From Camellia lanceoleosa (Eukaryota; Streptophyta; Magnoliopsida; Ericales; Theaceae), in NCBI GenBank assembly GCA_025200525.1, contig CM045758.1, positions 162,933,040 to 162,997,039 of the forward strand: 64,000 bases of DNA. The letters are read 5' to 3'. Shown here in pieces: positions 21,781 to 33,080 of the stretch (position 1 is its first letter; each line of letters begins with the position of its first letter). Position numbers and translations under genes: made by a program. Under the pieces are notes generated by a model. It was not told the origin of the DNA. It made no database searches and saw nothing but the letters and a program-made list of their open reading frames with translations.

Positions 21781-22773
21781 TTTAGAGAACTTGACTCGAA
21801 CCCATGATATGTTGTTTTATCTACACTTACATGTTTCTTTGCATTACATTTGCATTTGGTGCGCCTAAGTCACAGTGTTTGCCATCTTCTATTCCTGAAC
21901 AGTTTGCCGGAGGCATGCTTGGAAAAACGTGCCATAAGGCTGACCGGTTGCGAGCTCTGCCACGATGGGAACACAAATCTTGGATCGGATCACCACTGTA
22001 CTGTTTGATCCTCTTTTCACTTCTTGGTGTTAGGAGCGAGAGGTGTATTATGTGGTCTTGCCAAGGTACCCTTTTTGACCAATCAACCTAGTTACATATC
22101 GGAAGCCGTAGAGACTGTTCAAAACTAGGACAGGTTGCTCACCGGAATGCAGGATTGTTTGAAACCGCATGCGTGCGTAGTAAAACTTTAGCTCCTGATG
22201 AAATTAGGACAGGGAAACCCTACCCCATCATAGGGGTGTTTTGGCTCTCACTTGCTTGCTATGTGCTGTTAGAGTGTGTCTCTACAGGAATGCATGTATT
22301 AGTTGCAAGTCTAGGTGTCAGTTTGAGGGTATCAGCTTTCAGGCAGAATGTTTGGGGGCAGAATCAATGTTTGAGTAACAGATTGTCCAGCTTACGATCT
22401 TCAACTGTGTGTTGTCTTTATCTAAGCCGAGGTACTGTCCGTTTGCTGATTGTTGTTTCATTTTTGCTTTATTTTTCTTTTTGCAAAGTAGTATTTCACA
22501 ATTGCTTCCAACAAGGCAGTTTCCCCCCAAGCACTCTAGACCAGGGTCAGGAGGATTTACATATCTAAGGATCTTATTGGAGGACAACCGGTGTTTGCTT
22601 CATTACCCTCAGTTACGAGACGGAAGACAGTCAGGCATAGGTCACCGATTTAACAGTTGCCAGTTCAACGGTCATTATCTGCTTCACATGTGCACAGTAG
22701 GGCTCAGTTTTCTGTTTCCACCTCAAAAAGAGAGTATACACCTATTCAGAAAGATCAGCATCCCTCAGACAGT
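21781..22773 (+). other. Leader of element D
   Basis: No gene. It holds the conserved leader hairpin region (22221-22236, CCCC-atcata-GGGG, followed by GTTTTGGCTCTC) and a pyrimidine tract ending in AG (ctttttgcaaag, 22477-22488), a candidate acceptor before gag. Confidence 0.55.
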
Positions 22774-24603
22774 ATGGAGGAAATGATGCGTCAATTTCAG
22801 CAGACTATCGAGGCCATGCAGTGGGATGCTGCTCGCCAAGCATAAGTTACAGCTCACCAAACAGAGGTTGTAGTCCAGCAGGTTGAACTAATTCCTAAGC
22901 TTCAACAGCAGCAGCAACCACAACAAGCCGGAGCTTCTGCTTCACACCCACCCCCACCTAGGGTTCCAACACGGACACTCTAGCAAGGCAATCCCACCAT
23001 ACACTTCCAAGGCACCGGCCTACCCAGCTGACACACCATTTAAGTTTGAGGTCGATCCTACTGCTTTGAAAGTAAGCAAGCTTGAAAAGCTGTTCAAACG
23101 AGCTCAAGGAGTCAATTCGATCCCAGATATAGAGGACGGCTATACAGATTCGGCGGTGACATTGTCGGATAGATTTAAAACGCCTCACATAGACCGCTTC
23201 GATGGCTCGGGTGATTGTATGGTTCACTTGAGGCTATTTTCAGATATTTTGTGCCCGATGGGCTTGACTAGATTGCAGAAGCTATCCCTCTTTGGTTGGA
23301 TCCTGTCGGGTATTGCAGCCATCTGGTATGCTAAATTGGAGGATTCCATGAAAAGAAGTTAAGAAGAGATGGCTAAGGCCTTTATCGCCCAATATTCTTA
23401 CAACACCCAAATCAAGGTCACAACTCGTGATCTCGAGGCCACTCGACAAGAGCTGAAGGAGGGCTTTTCTGATTTCGTCATTAGGTGGAGGGCCAAGGCC
23501 TCCATGATGACTATTAGCCAACCGAGAAGGACCAAATAAGAATGGTCACGCGTAATCTGCAACTGAAGCTGATGCAGAAGATGATTGTCTTACCCCTACC
23601 TACCTTTGCTGACCTGCATGAGATAGGGGTACAAATAGAAGATGCTATGAAACAGGGTCTAATTGACCATGAAAAAGGGCAGCCCAAGCGGGCGCTTACA
23701 TGCAATTCGAATGTGGCTACGAGTAACAACGCAGCTGCAAGAACCTTTGACGTTAGTATGGTCACCACCACGCCAAAAATAGCCACACCTTTTATCGGTA
23801 CATCTAGAGCCACCATACAGCCTGTAAAGTACCCACCCCAGGGCCAGAGGGTTTTCACCCCACTCTATATGTCTCTATCTAAAGTCTTGGGGATCCTGAT
23901 TAGAAAAAGGCATTTGAAGCCCCTGGAACTACGCCCATTGCCAAATTTCCTCCCTCCTACACACAACCCAGCCAAGTATTGCGCCTTCCACTAGCAACAT
24001 GGTCACGATACCGACCTCTACTTTAGACTCCGTCATGAGATTCAAGATCTCATTGACAACAAAGTGATAGTGCCTCCTGAGAAGCCAAACGTCCCTATAA
24101 ACCCTCTCCCACCACATAACCAACCCCCTCTTCCACCCAGGCAAGTAAACCTGATCCAAACAATGGTCGTCCCATATGACCCCAGCATATACATCACTCC
24201 CTCTCACCTGCCTAAGCCAGCGTTGTTCATTCCAGAAAGCACAGACTTGTGTATGATGAGCACGTCCCTACCCTAACCCGAACCCATGGTGGTGGCTGTG
24301 GTAGAATACATGCCTGAGGGCTCCAAGAGCTTAATTGAGGAAGCATACAACCCATGCCGCTACATCGTGCCAACTAGCCAGGCCAAACTGATGGTGGAAT
24401 TGCCGATGAAGATGGAGGTAAATGTAGTATGGGAGGATGGGCCGAGCCAGGGGCTGGATGATCTAGCTGAGCTTGAGGAGGATATTAGCAACCTGCAGTT
24501 CTTTGATGAACAAGATCTGGGAGATGTACAGGTCGGTTGGTTTGATACGAACAAAGCAACAGATAATGTAGGGTGGCTTAGTGACAAGCCGGATATTGAT
24601 TAG
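22774..24603 (+). pseudogene. gag of element D
   Basis: The likely start is ATG 22774 (MEEMMRQFQQTIEAMQWDAA), followed by a Gln-rich stretch. The capsid core at 23040-23500 includes KLEKLFKRAQGVNSIPDIED, HLRLFSDILCPMGLTRLQKL, LSGIAAIWYAKLED, and EEMAKAFIAQYSYNTQ. The C-terminal module at 23845-24060 has RVFTPLYMSLSKVL and YCAFH, then a TAG in place of a Gln codon, then QHGHDTD; the last Cys of the knuckle is Tyr. A Pro-rich segment and SIYITPSHLPKPALFIPEST follow, then an acidic block (WEDGPSQGLDDLAELEED). Stops at 22843, 23360, 23537 and 23993 and frame changes break it. The N-terminus differs from that of A and E (MMTQ...). Confidence 0.75.
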
Positions 24604-25154
24604 GGGTCTCTACCAAAACAGGGACAATCAGAAACAGGAATGTCTGCAACGGCCGAAACAGTCGACAACAAGGGAAAGCTGCCGGAGAGCACCAGTACTG
24701 AGAATTTTGCTCGGGAATTGAGCAGTGTATGTACAGCTGACATAGAATAGGAGGCCACGTTGAAGCAGTTCGAGCAGGAGAGAATTGAGAATGATCAGAG
24801 GGCTAGAAAAGCCAAAGGTCCTGAGGGGACAGAATGTGTTGTGAACACGAGAACAATTACATCAAAACCGGACAGTTGTTTATTAGTTGTCGAAGAAATG
24901 TGGTGGGAAGACGATGATTTGTGTCTTGCCCATACTGATGAGGACTGGGGTCGGAATCAACAGACGATACTTAGTACACCGAGGAGGTCGATCACATGAC
25001 CCGGAGTGGGCAGTACTTCAAGCCCCCACACTTGGACCAGCCAGAGGCATCAGGGAAAGACAAGGAAGCAGAGAAACAGAAAGACAAACTGCTAGAAGAG
25101 GAAACTGTACTGAAGCAGTTGAAGAAAATTCAAGCAGACATCTCCATTTAGGGA
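24604..25154 (+). pseudogene. Gag-protease linker of element D
   Basis: Charged linker sequence in two frames: TLKQFEQERIENDQRARKAK (about 24760-24820), then VDHMTRSGQYFKPPHLDQP and ETVLKQLKKIQADISI (about 24985-25148). The latter pattern precedes the protease in many plant Ty3/gypsy polyproteins, usually continuing W-G-L-L. Here the Trp position is TAG (25149-25151), one G-to-A change from TGG. Confidence 0.65.
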
Positions 25155-26063
25155 TTGCTCATGGCGTCACGGGTGCATAGACAAGCCGTCCTATCAACAA
25201 TGGACAAGGATAAGCTTTCTATTGATACAACCCCTGAGCAGTTAGTGGGACTGGTGTTCCCGGGTGGCGCTTCACTGACTTTGACATTCACAGATAAAGA
25301 ATTATCGCCTGAGGGCTCTGAGCACAACAAGTCGTTATACATCTCTGTGGAGTGTAAAGAAAAGTGGATACCAGTTGTCTTGGTTGATACGAGATTTGCA
25401 ATTAATGTGTGTCCATCACGTATGGCCTACGCTATCAGTTTGAAGCCGGCAGATTTCGCACCAACTGCCCAAGTGATTCAGGCTTATGACAATACCAGTC
25501 GGGAAGTGATGGGGATAGTACGGATCAGAACTCAGGTTGGCCCGGCGCAACAGGACATTGAGTTCCATGTCTTGGATGTTCCAGCCATCTTTAATTTACT
25601 CCTTGGACGGTCGTAGCTGCACCAAGTGAGAGCTGTCTCTTTCACTTTACATCAGATGTTAAAGTACCCCCATGGGAAGGGGGTAGCAATTGTTTTTGGG
25701 AACTCTTTCATACATCCGCCGCCGGAGGTTTCTACACCGGTCTTGGAAATTGAACACGACGAGGAGGATGTCTTTTTGTCGAGATTCATCTTGGATGAGA
25801 CTCGGGTAGTGCAGGATATACTAGCTGTTGATGAGGGACTATATGTTAGTGTGCAATCTGTCTACCTCATGAAAAAGCTTCAACACATGCCCAGAATGGG
25901 ATTGGAAAGGAGTGGCCGGAAGGGCGTCACTGTGTTGGCCGAAGTGTCACACAACCCTTATACCTTTGGTTTAGGTTACACGCCTACCAAAGAGGATTGG
26001 GCAAGGAAGGGAAAGGAAATGGCCGGAAGAGCCAAGGCCAAGCAAGTCGAGAAGCATTATGAG
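25155..26063 (+). pseudogene. Retropepsin-type protease and downstream linker of element D
   Basis: The aspartic protease would cut the Gag-Pol polyprotein. The frame has MASRVHRQAVLSTMDKDKL, then the active-site region VLVDTRFAINVCP (Asp codon at 25386). The D-T-G signature is D-T-R here, one G-to-A change. The flap-to-C-terminal segment follows (AQVIQAYDNTSREVMGIVRI, IEFHVLDVPAIFNLLLGR). The conserved Trp after LLGRP is lost to TAG at 25614-25616. The frame then continues with LHQVRAVSFTLHQMLKYPHG and GLGYTPTKEDWARKGKEMAG to 26063, where the solo LTR interrupts it. The frame resumes after the LTR at 30281 without a shift. Dead, but well recognisable. Confidence 0.8.
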
Positions 26064-26068
26064 CTGGT

Positions 26069-29000
26069 TGTAGAAACCCCATTTTTGACCATCCTCAAGA
26101 CTTGGACGTCATTGTTTGAACACTCAATGATCATCCATGCTCGTGTTCGTTTTGAGTTCTTGGAGGTCTTGGCAGCGTACCTTGCCTCAAGATCTCTCAA
26201 CTTGATTGTTTTGTGCTTGGTTGTGGACCAAACACTTGTGTTTTTACTTTTGAGGGAAGAAGGTGGCTTGTTTGCCATCCCCTCAACCCATCGGCCAAGG
26301 CTTGAGGCCATCGGCCTTGTTTTCTTGCCATCGGCAAAAAGTGTTGGCCGATCGGCACATTATGTGGTCGGCCGGCACTTATGTTGGTCGATCGGCCATA
26401 TTTTCTGGCCGAACCCTGTTCATCTGCTTTATGCAGATATTTTATGCCAGCTGTCACAACTGGCATGCACAATTCACACCCTCCATACACATGTATGGAG
26501 GGATTTGCACCTTATCTTAGCTTGCTTAAGAAGCTTTGGATTTGGATTTCTATAAGAAGGAAGCTCCTCCTCCCTTCTCAGAGGTTCTGAAAAATAGGGT
26601 TAGAGAAGTTGTATCTATCTATCTCTATATTTCCTCTCTTTACATCTTGGTGTGTGTTCTTGTGCTCTAAAGGGTGTTTTGTTCACACTATTGCACACAA
26701 ACACCTAGCAATACACCATCCTCTTGGAGCTGAGGTCCCTTGAGGTTGATTTCAAAGTTCTTGAGTGGTTTAAGCTTGGAAAAGTTGCTGGAGCCTTGTT
26801 CTTAAAAGTGTTCTTCAAGAGTGAGCATTCTTGCTTTTAATATCCCTTTCTTGCTTAAGCTTTTAGACCTTCTTGCTTATTTTTTTAGGCTTAACTCTAA
26901 ACTACAATAAGTTCTGATTTTTTATGCTTTAGATCTTTATTTAAGATCACTTTTTGGTTTGGGGTTGTTTCTCTTCTCTTTGGCCTTGTTAGGCCTTGTT
27001 TTAGGCCATCCCTTTTGGCCCTTGTTCTTAGCTTTGCATGACCTTTCTACCACTGAAATCCAAAGGATTTTCAGTGGTGGAAAGGTGGTTTTGAGGTCTT
27101 AAATAGGAGAGGGTCGTCCCCTCTCCTTATTGTCTTGAATGCTAGTATAAATGGCTTATATTGGTAGCATGTTTGCTTGGCTTGTTTTAGCTCCATTTTA
27201 GCAAGTATTTGGTGTTATTTTTCCATATTTTACCTCAGTCTAAGGTTGGTTTAATGGCCTCTTACATGCTCCATATACTTGTCTTGCAATCCCCTCATTT
27301 GCCTTAATATGCATCATGTTGTAACATGTCATTCTAGCATGATTTTGGCTCAACTCTAAGAAGCTTTTAGCCTTGTTTTAACATTCTTAAGCTCTGATTT
27401 GAGTTGTTTTGACCATATATGCCATGCTTTGTATAGCCATAAGGCATTCTAGCTTGTTAGCCTCAAGTGTCCTAGTCACTAGCATGCTTTACTTGGACCA
27501 TTTCAATGATTTGGCATCATTTTTTTATACTATTTCAGTCCATGTTTCATGTTCAAACACTTGCACTTGTCACTCCTTTAATGCTTTAAAGAGTTAATGT
27601 TTTATGCCTCATGAATAGGTCATTGTGTGTGCCATCATGTTTAGGTCTTTGGGATGCCATCTAGGTGGGTTTTTGGTCTTGTTTTACCATGCCATAACTC
27701 TTTTTTTCATTGCTTAATTCATGCCATGTTTGGTTTTGATAGGTGTAGTGTAACATCTCTTTTGTAGCCTTGCATGCCTCATGCTTTTGGCCCTTTGTTC
27801 TAGCTTATTTTGGCTTTGGTCCTTGCATGTTTTAGGCTCATTTTGGCATGATCTAGGACTGTTTTGGATTATATTTTCCATTTGCTTCATGTTTTGCATA
27901 GCCATGGTTTAAGCTCCTTGGCTAGCCTTAATTTTTAGGCTTTCTTGTATGCCTTGTTTGGCTTGTTTGTGTGATTTGGCATCATGCCTAGCATCATTTC
28001 AGAGCTTGTAGTATTGTCATACTTGCATGCTTTGTCCCTTTTTAAGTGTTCTTGAAAGTTATTCTCCTATGCTTAGGTGATAGGCCATCATATGTGCATG
28101 TTTGTATGTACCTTTGTCTTCATTTCCATAGCATTTTGGCCACTGATTTTGGGCATGGCTGAGGTCTATCCATCTTTAATTTAAGTCCATTTTACCATGT
28201 TATCGCATGCTTGTCTCATTTTGTATGTTGTTGCATAATTGTCCACCTTTACATGCCTTGCATGTTTGCATGTTCATGTTGCATCTTACCATGTTGTTCA
28301 AAGTTATTACTTTACATCATGCTTATATGTTTGTCACGTACTTGGTCCATTACATGTTATTACATGCTTACTAATTGACATGTTGTTACATGCTCATCCA
28401 TCTTGCATACTTGTTAGATTACATGTTGTTGCATGCTTGTTGTTGGTATTGTTGTTGCATGCCTATTACATTGTATGCATGCATGTTTGCATGCTTAGGT
28501 TGCATATCGCTTGCTTGCATGCTCATGTTGCATTAGCTTGCTTGCATGCTTAGGTTGCATTGCAATGTGTGTGCATTCCCTTGCCTCTTGATCAAGCATG
28601 ATAGAGGTTGGGGCCCCTTATGTGTTTTTGTGCATTTCATTTGATATTGAATTGCACACTTGGCTCCTTTGGCCATCATGCATTAAAATGCGTGATTGGT
28701 GGTCCAAGGGTCGAGGACTATACTCCCTTGAGCTCATGACATGATAGGGAGGGTGGTGTTGCAAACATTGTCTTGTAAATGTATTGCCATGCTCTGTTTG
28801 TCCTCTGCTGCAGCAATAGGAGCTTTTCACAGGAAGAGATGGTCGACCGACCATATTCAGTGCCGATCGGCTAACTATTCCTAGCCAAGAACCTTATATT
28901 TGGTCGATGACCTTCCTATCTTGGTCGATGGCATCATCTCTTGGTCGATGACCTCCCACAGTGTACACAAGATGGTTCAGAAGTATCACAGAAGTTGGCA

Positions 29001-30275
29001 CAGTTTTAAGAGGTACAGAGCAGTGTAAACAGAGGCAACATGAAGCATGGCAACAGATTTCTGAGTGAAGCCGTCCGAGCATGCATTCATTCCTCGTCTC
29101 GAGGCCATTTCAGTGTTTTAATAACTTAGAATAGTTATTTATTTCGATTTGGTTGTGTAATCAATTAATTAGCTTGTTAGTTAGTTAATTAGTTAATTTC
29201 TATTATTCTTTTGGTCCCTCCGTCGAGAGGGTGCAATTATGTAATAAGCGTGCGTGTGTGTGATGCATGTCTTCCAACCCCACTTCTTTCTCCCTTTTAC
29301 TTAACCGCTTACGATGGTTAATTTTAGGGCATATTTCATTTAACATCCTTATGCTTGCATGTTTGCATCCATTCATCTGTATTGCATGCACCGGGCTCGG
29401 CGCATCATACTAACTGCATTGTATTTCAATTCTTATTTGAATACATGTATCAAGTTGTCGCATCTCACATGCCATTTTAGAATAGTCGAGCCTATTTCTA
29501 GTTGCATTTTGCATGTGTTGCATTAGCCATCTTAACATGAACTAGGATCATGCATTGATTACTAACTAGCTTCTTTGTTTTGGCTCGAAGTACGCTGTGA
29601 GTATTTATGCTTTAGTATCTTGCATGCGTGTGAGTGTTAACACGACAGCATGCTTGCCATGAGGCTAATTGCTTATGTGATATAACTGCTTGAATGCCTG
29701 TGGGTGAAGGTTGGATTACTTGAATTGGAACAATTCATTGAATTTTGTGTTTTAGCCTACTTGTGAGTAGCAAACTTCAAACCGTTTTCAAACAAATGGA
29801 TATGCGATGCTTTGTTCCAAATTAGGCGACCTAGTCTATACTTATGTGTTGTGCGCATCACATAGTAATTCTAGCTAATTAACCGGAATAAAAACGCATG
29901 TGTTTTCAAAAACAAGATATCATGCTTAGTACAGGCCAATCTTTGATCGAGCGAGCGGGGGTGCTCATAGATGACCTTCCCTAATCGTACCCAAGTTCCC
30001 AAGCCGAGGCAACTTTGGTGATGACAGACACGTGGTCTTAGGCACGAGTTAGGGTTTCCTAAATTCCCCAAAAATAAATATTTAGGTGGCGACTCTGTAT
30101 CTGGCAAAGCAATCCATGTTTGGCACTTCTTTACAAAAATCAGTTTTCCAAAACGATTTGCCGGATTTGGACCCTTTGGTGATTTATCAATCTCACATCG
30201 CACATTATGAGATCATATTAAGAACCGTGACATTTGAGTCTGAACTGTAGCATGAAGCCCAAGGGCGCGTCTACA
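26069..30275 (+). mobile_element. Solo LTR (4207 bp) nested in pol of element D
   Basis: It starts TGTAGAAACCCCATTTTTGA and ends GGGCGCGTCTACA. It is flanked by ctggt (26064-26068) and ctgct (30276-30280), a 5-bp target duplication with one change. Removing the LTR and one copy of the duplication keeps the pol frame. There is no PBS after the end and no internal region, so it is a solo LTR from LTR-LTR recombination. Inside: GGCC cluster (26280-26410), G-box-like palindrome (26479-26502, CACATG centre), TATA (26551-26556), donor-like GT (26821), second GGCC cluster (28840-28960) and PBS-like site (30087). Confidence 0.9.
26479..26556 (+). promoter_or_regulatory. Palindrome plus TATA box of the solo LTR in pol
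   Basis: The arms CCCTCCATAC and GTATGGAGGG surround ACAT, one base off the perfect palindrome seen at 39605. TCTATAAGAAG follows at 26549-26559. Confidence 0.5.
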
Positions 30276-30280
30276 CTGCT

Positions 30281-31268
30281 GCACAGACCTATTCAAGGAA
30301 CCTTGAATGGCCGCTTTGTCTGGGAGGAGGAAGATTTCCCGTTTTGTGGCTTTCCGGAGCCATGGCTGAATTCTGAGAAGCGGCGTTTGCTTGGCTTTGA
30401 GATCTTTTTCGACCTACAGTTACAAGGGGATGAAGTTGCGGAAGAGCAGATTGACCCACCAGCTAAGGCTGAGCAGTGCAAAGAGAATGAGTTCGATGGC
30501 ACAGAATTTGAGATAGGAGCAACGCTGGCTTGTCTCTTCTCAGATCCTCAAATCACACCGGAGTGCTTGGGGGATGACTTCTCTGTTTCCATGATTGGAG
30601 ATCAAACGGCTGTGGGCCCTTCTTCCGGCATTCTGGACGCATCTATCGCACCCTTCCTCGTTTGGCAGTACGAGGAAGGCTTTTTGTCAAGTAGTTCTGA
30701 GTCAAATAATGAACTAGAATCTGATTCCACAAAGTTTATGGAGTCAGAATCAGATTCTAGTTCTTCTGAGTTAAAGTTCAGTATTCTTGTGGTTGATAAC
30801 CCGGATGCCATTGTTTTGTCCAGGTTGTCTTTTTCATTTTCTTTTGATTCGGTTGTAACCGAAGAATCAGACGAACTGGAAGTTGTTAATGAGAATAGTA
30901 CCACTGCTGCTTTTGAGTACTTTTATGTACCGCTCGTTTATTGCATTAATCAGTACTTTCAAAACTTTGATGAAAACGATGAGGAAGAAATTCCTATGAT
31001 TTTGAAACCTTTGATTGTTCGAGAGCAGGAGAGGTTTGTAAAACCTTTGGTTGATAAAATCACTTCAATTAATGTTGGTACTGAGAAGGATCCGCGTCTG
31101 GTCCAGATTAGGTCCACATTGTCTTCGAAGGAACGCGAGCACTTAGTCGCTTTATTAAAAGATTTCAAAGATGTTTTCACGTGGTCCTACGAAGACATGC
31201 CTGGAATCGATCTTGAGATTGTATAGCACCAGATTCCTCTTGAAGCTGAGGCCCAACTCGTCAAGTAG
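30281..31268 (+). pseudogene. Pre-RT part of pol, element D
   Basis: After the solo LTR the frame continues with HRPIQGTLNGRFVWEEEDFP and FCGFPEPWL, then an acidic, Ser-rich stretch (SSSSESNNELESDS, 30690-30780), ending EKDPRLVQIRSTLSSKER, ALLKDFKDVFTWSYEDMPGI (31080-31205). The last block precedes RT in Tat-type elements and is the only pol part left in A and E. TAG at 31224 and 31266 replace expected Gln codons. Confidence 0.75.
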
Positions 31269-32510
31269 AAGCTTCAGAGAATACGCTCGGATTGGGATAT
31301 GAAAATCAAAGAAGAGGTCACCAAGCAGATTGATGCAGGGTTCCTGTTAGTATCTGAATATCCTACTTGGTTGGCTAATATTGTTCTGGTGCCGAAGAAA
31401 GATGGAAAAATTCGGGTATGTGTGGACTTTAGAGATCTGAACAAAGCCAGTCCAAAAGATGACTTTCCTCTACCGCACATCGACGAATTGGTGGACTTCA
31501 CCGCTGGGCATGTGCTGCTTTCCTTCATGGATGGGTTTTCCGGGTACAACCAGATTCTGATGGCACCCGAGGATAGGGAGAAGACTGCCTTCACCACCCC
31601 GTAGGGAACCTACTGCTACAAGGTAATGTCGTTCGGTTTGAAGAATGCCGGGGCTACTTATCAACGGGCTGCAACTACAATCTTGCACGATATGATCCAC
31701 AAAGAGGTTGAGGTGTGGATAACATGATTGTCAAGTCCAAGGAAAGAGAGGACCACTACACCACCTTGAAGAAGTTTTTCCAACGGACCAGAGAGTATCG
31801 GTTGTGACTGAATCCTCAGAAATGTACTTTTAGTGTTACAGCAGGGAAAAAGTTCGGGTTCTTGATTACATAAAGGGGCATCGAAGTTGATCCTTCCAAA
31901 ATCAAGGCCATCCTAGAAATGCCACCACCAAGGACTGAAAAAGAGGTGCGAGGCTTTCTAGGTAAAGTGCAATTTATAAGGCGGTTTATTGCAAAATTAA
32001 CCTTGACTTATGAACCACTATTTGGTCTCCTGAAGAAAGGAAAGAAGTTCTAGTGGGATGACCAATGCCAAGTTGCTTTCGAGCAGGTCAAACAATATCT
32101 ACAGAACCCACTCGTGTCGTCACTGCCAGAGCCGGGGAAGCCGTTGATTTTGTATCTGTCAATAACCGACACGACAATGGGCTGCATGCTTGCGCAGGAA
32201 TTTGAGGATAAAGTAGAGAAGGCTATCTATTACCTGAGGAAGAAGATGCTGGAATATGAGACCCATTACACTCCGCTCGAGAGGCTTGTTTGGCCCTGGT
32301 ATGGGCTACCAGGAAGTTAAGGCACTACCTGTTAGCTCACTTCGTAATACTGGTTTCGAGATTAGATCCCATCAAATATCTCTTCGAGAAACCAGCACTT
32401 ACAGGTAGGCTAGCCTGTTGGTTGCTTCTTCTCTCCGAATTTGATTTGAAGTATATGACTCAAAAGTCTGTGAAAGGGAGAGCGGTAGCGGAGTTCCTAG
32501 CCGATCACCC
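31269..32510 (+). pseudogene. Reverse transcriptase and first RNase H of element D
   Basis: RT copies the RNA to DNA. Visible blocks: IDAGFLLVSEYPTWLANIVL, VPKKDGKIRVCVDFRDLNKA, FPLPHIDELVDFTAG, LLSFMDGFSGYNQILMAPED (first catalytic Asp kept), EKTAFTTP, VMSFGLKNAGATYQR. The YVDD motif is destroyed: near 31716 the sequence fits loss of four bases, and the second Asp codon would be AAC. After the shift come LKKFFQRTREYRL, LNPQKCTFSVTAGKKFGFLI, RGIEVDPSKIKAILEMPPP, EVRGFLGKVQFIRRFIAKL. The first RNase H has ILYLSITDTTMGCMLAQE, HYTPLER, WATRKLRHYLLAHFV, ILVSRLDPIKYLFEKPALTG, GRAVAEFLADHP. Stops at 31602 (TGG to TAG), 31805 (CGA to TGA), 31871 and 32051, and a frameshift near 32300. Confidence 0.85.
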
Positions 32511-33080
32511 AGTGGAGGGAGACGAAGTAGTAGAGTATCTGTTCCCAGATGAGGCCATTCTGCAGGTTGAAGAAGAGATTTGGACTATGTACTTTGACAG
32601 AGTGTCTAACCAGTACGGGTATGGGATAGGGGTGTTGCTGATAGCACCTGACAATTCCCACATACCTTTAGCTTTCAAACTCCGATTCAAGGTATCAAAT
32701 AATGAAGCAGAATATGAGGCATGTATCACTGGCTTGGAAGCTGCCCCGGAACTAAGGGCAAAACGGTTAGACATCATTAGGAACTTGAACCTAGTTGTGT
32801 CTCAAGCAAAAGAAGACTGGAAGGTTAAGGAAGAAAGGATGAAAATCTATCACCAAACCCTGGATGTTCTGATTCCTAGGTTTGAGAAGCTAACCTTCAC
32901 GTATCTATTAAGAAAGAGCATCAGGTTCGCTGACGCTTTATCAACTCTATCTTCCATGATAAACATCCCTTTGGGAGTCCGAATATGTCCAATCATCATT
33001 GAACAGAGGTATGTGCCGGCCTACGAGCTGATCGCCGCCATAGATGAATTGCAAGATCAAAACCCTTGGTATTATGACAT
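32511..33080 (+). pseudogene. Second (archaeal-type) RNase H of element D
   Basis: Blocks: WTMYFDRVSNQYGYGIGVLL (catalytic Asp of MYFD kept; DG is DR), IPLAFKLRFKVSNNEAEYEA (Glu kept), then RNLNLVVSQ where the family has GDSNLVVSQ, so the catalytic Asp is Asn (AAC at 32782-32784, a G-to-A change), and IRFADALSTL (last Asp kept). A second RNase H of this kind between the first one and integrase is the mark of the Tat lineage (including Ogre and Retand). The frame is open, but the missing Asp means it would be inactive. Confidence 0.85.

Noticed and set aside
26064..26555. Extension of the protease reading frame into VETPFLTILKTW and beyond
   Set aside because: This part is the start of the solo LTR read in frame by chance. 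The same peptide appears at other LTR starts.
30234..30280. Start MSLNCSMKPKG of the pre-RT reading frame
   Set aside because: These codons are the last bases of the solo LTR. The real pol sequence begins after the target duplication at 30280.
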